In this document: positions 15,715 to 16,605 of the stretch, piece by piece
Position numbering within the stretch: the first letter of the stretch is position 1
Layout of the letters: each line of letters opens with the position of its first letter
Origin: Lachnospiraceae bacterium
GTDB taxonomy: Bacteria; Bacillota_A; Clostridia; Lachnospirales; Lachnospiraceae
DNA: 16,605 bases
Direction: 5' to 3'
NCBI GenBank assembly: GCA_017553965.1
Contig: JAFZJK010000068.1
Coordinates: 1 to 16,605, forward strand
The notes under the pieces: generated by a model
What the model saw: the letters and a program-made list of their open reading frames with translations, nothing else
Databases searched by the model: none
Told to the model about the DNA's origin: nothing
Program-made: the position numbers and the translations under genes

Positions 15715-16605
15715 TTATTTTATCTGAGCCTCTACTGCACCTGCTACAGCTTTGATGCAATCATCGATTCCTGCGGGGTTCTTGCCGCCGGCCTGAGCCA
15801 TGTTAGGACGTCCGCCGCCGCCACCGCCTACGATGGGTGCGATAGTCTTGATAAGGTTGCCCGCATGAGCGCCCTTTGCGATAGCATCATCTGTAGCCTT
15901 AGCTACAAGGCTTACCTTGCCGTCTGCCTCAGAGATAAGGACTGCTACACCGCCGCCCATCTTTTCGCACAGATTATCGGAAAGGTCACGGAGTCCGTTC
16001 ATGTCTACTCCGGGTACTTTTGCTGCCAGTACCTTAACGCCCTTTACTTCTACTACAGAATCAAGTACGCTTCCGAGTGAATCCTTTGCCATCTTTGACT
16101 TTAATGAATCAAGTTCTGTGGAAAGTGCCTTATTGTCAGCCTGAAGCTTTGTAATCTTTTCAACCAGAAGTGCGGGCTGTGTCTTTGCAGCAGCCGCTGC
16201 CTGATTTAATGTTTCCTCAAGATTCTTATAATATGCCAATACATTGGAACCGGTAATAGCTTCGATACGACGTACGCCTGCTGCAACACCGGACTCTGAA
16301 AGGATCTTGAAGGATGCGATATCGCCGGTATGCTTTACATGGGTACCGCCGCAGAGTTCCTTGGAGAAGTCTCCCATGGATACTACTCTTACTGAATCGC
16401 CGTACTTTTCTCCGAACAGTGCCATAGCGCCGGTCTTCTTTGCTTCGTCGATGCTCATGACATCGGTTACTACGGGAAGATCCTTCTCTATGCTGGCATT
16501 TACGATTGCCTCAACCTTTTCGATCTGCTCTTTTGTCATAGCCTGACCGTATGAGAAGTCGAATCTTGTTCTTTCGGGATCCTGGAATGAACCTGCCTGA
16601 TGAGC
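15715..16605 (-). CDS. alaS: Alanyl-tRNA synthetase, C-terminal third (5' end beyond the window)
   Basis: Only the last 296 residues are visible; the full enzyme is usually about 870-880. The fragment opens with HQAGSFQDPERTRFDF, the editing-domain segment that clears Ser- and Gly-tRNA(Ala). CGGTH (visible residues 85-89) supplies the cysteine and histidine that, with the HxxxH pair encoded upstream of the window, bind the editing-site zinc. A short coiled coil (KLQADNKALSTELDSLKSKM) leads into the C-terminal DHHA1-type domain with the glycine-rich run and RPNMAQAGG. The catalytic aminoacylation domain is not in view. The frame is open to the window edge with no sign of damage. Confidence 0.96.
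   Translation of the reverse strand, partial: AHQAGSFQDPERTRFDFSYGQAMTKEQIEKVEAIVNASIEKDLPVVTDVMSIDEAKKTGAMALFGEKYGDSVRVVSMGDFSKELCGGTHVKHTGDIASFKILSESGVAAGVRRIEAITGSNVLAYYKNLEETLNQAAAAAKTQPALLVEKITKLQADNKALSTELDSLKSKMAKDSLGSVLDSVVEVKGVKVLAAKVPGVDMNGLRDLSDNLCEKMGGGVAVLISEADGKVSLVAKATDDAIAKGAHAGNLIKTIAPIVGGGGGGRPNMAQAGGKNPAGIDDCIKAVAGAVEAQIK

Noticed and set aside
15568..16080. Plus-strand open frame of 170 codons over nadK and alaS
   Set aside because: Spans two genes with clear conserved motifs on the other strand, lacks family motifs and has no ribosome-binding site that I can see; a shadow of the real genes.
1..16605. Mobile elements, CRISPR arrays, tRNA or rRNA genes, defence or toxin genes
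   Set aside because: Looked for and not seen; all gaps are short and every long frame on the coding strand belongs to a recognised core gene.

Overview
This window is an ordinary-looking chromosomal segment from a low-to-mid GC Firmicute, most likely a clostridium of the Lachnospiraceae type. The assignment rests on three things. The protein sequences are clostridial in style (for example the YebC start [14 protein letters not shown]). The gene order combines nadK-argR-recN with priA-def-fmt-rsmB-rlmN-prpC-prkC, a layout typical of Firmicutes. MurE carries the DNPR motif of meso-diaminopimelate-adding ligases. All fourteen genes lie on the minus strand, so transcription runs from high to low coordinates. 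Nothing looks mobile: no transposases, integrases, CRISPR arrays, tRNA or rRNA genes were seen.

In transcription order, the first block (16605 to about 13471) is alaS (3' part only), nadK, argR and yebC. The three gaps around nadK and argR are about 20 nt or shorter. yebC has a convincing promoter of its own overlapping the end of argR, a leader with a perfect 8-bp hairpin, and an intrinsic terminator after its stop. The second block (about 13435 to 10131) starts at a sigma-A-type promoter and holds recN and glgA, closed by a strong intrinsic terminator.

The third block (10101 to beyond position 1) begins with murE. A 132-nt gap without a recognised gene follows, then the tightly spaced run priA, def, fmt, rsmB, rlmN, prpC, prkC. 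It joins replication restart (PriA), N-terminal formyl processing (Def, Fmt), rRNA methylation (RsmB, RlmN) and a phosphatase/kinase signalling pair (PrpC, PrkC). The PrkC ectodomain is of the PASTA type, which binds peptidoglycan fragments or lipid II in known members. prkC runs off the left edge of the window and alaS off the right edge.

I found no clearly new multi-gene system. The items most worth checking are small. (1) The yebC leader hairpin has a 3' arm nearly identical to the yebC ribosome-binding site, which would allow alternative pairing. (2) An open frame continues in phase beyond the murE TGA for 32 codons into an unexplained structured gap. (3) A glycogen synthase gene sits in the recN transcription unit with no other glycogen genes nearby. 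(4) A possible extended -10 element overlaps the glgA stop so that its start site would fall inside the terminator stem. Statements about expression are inferences from sequence alone.
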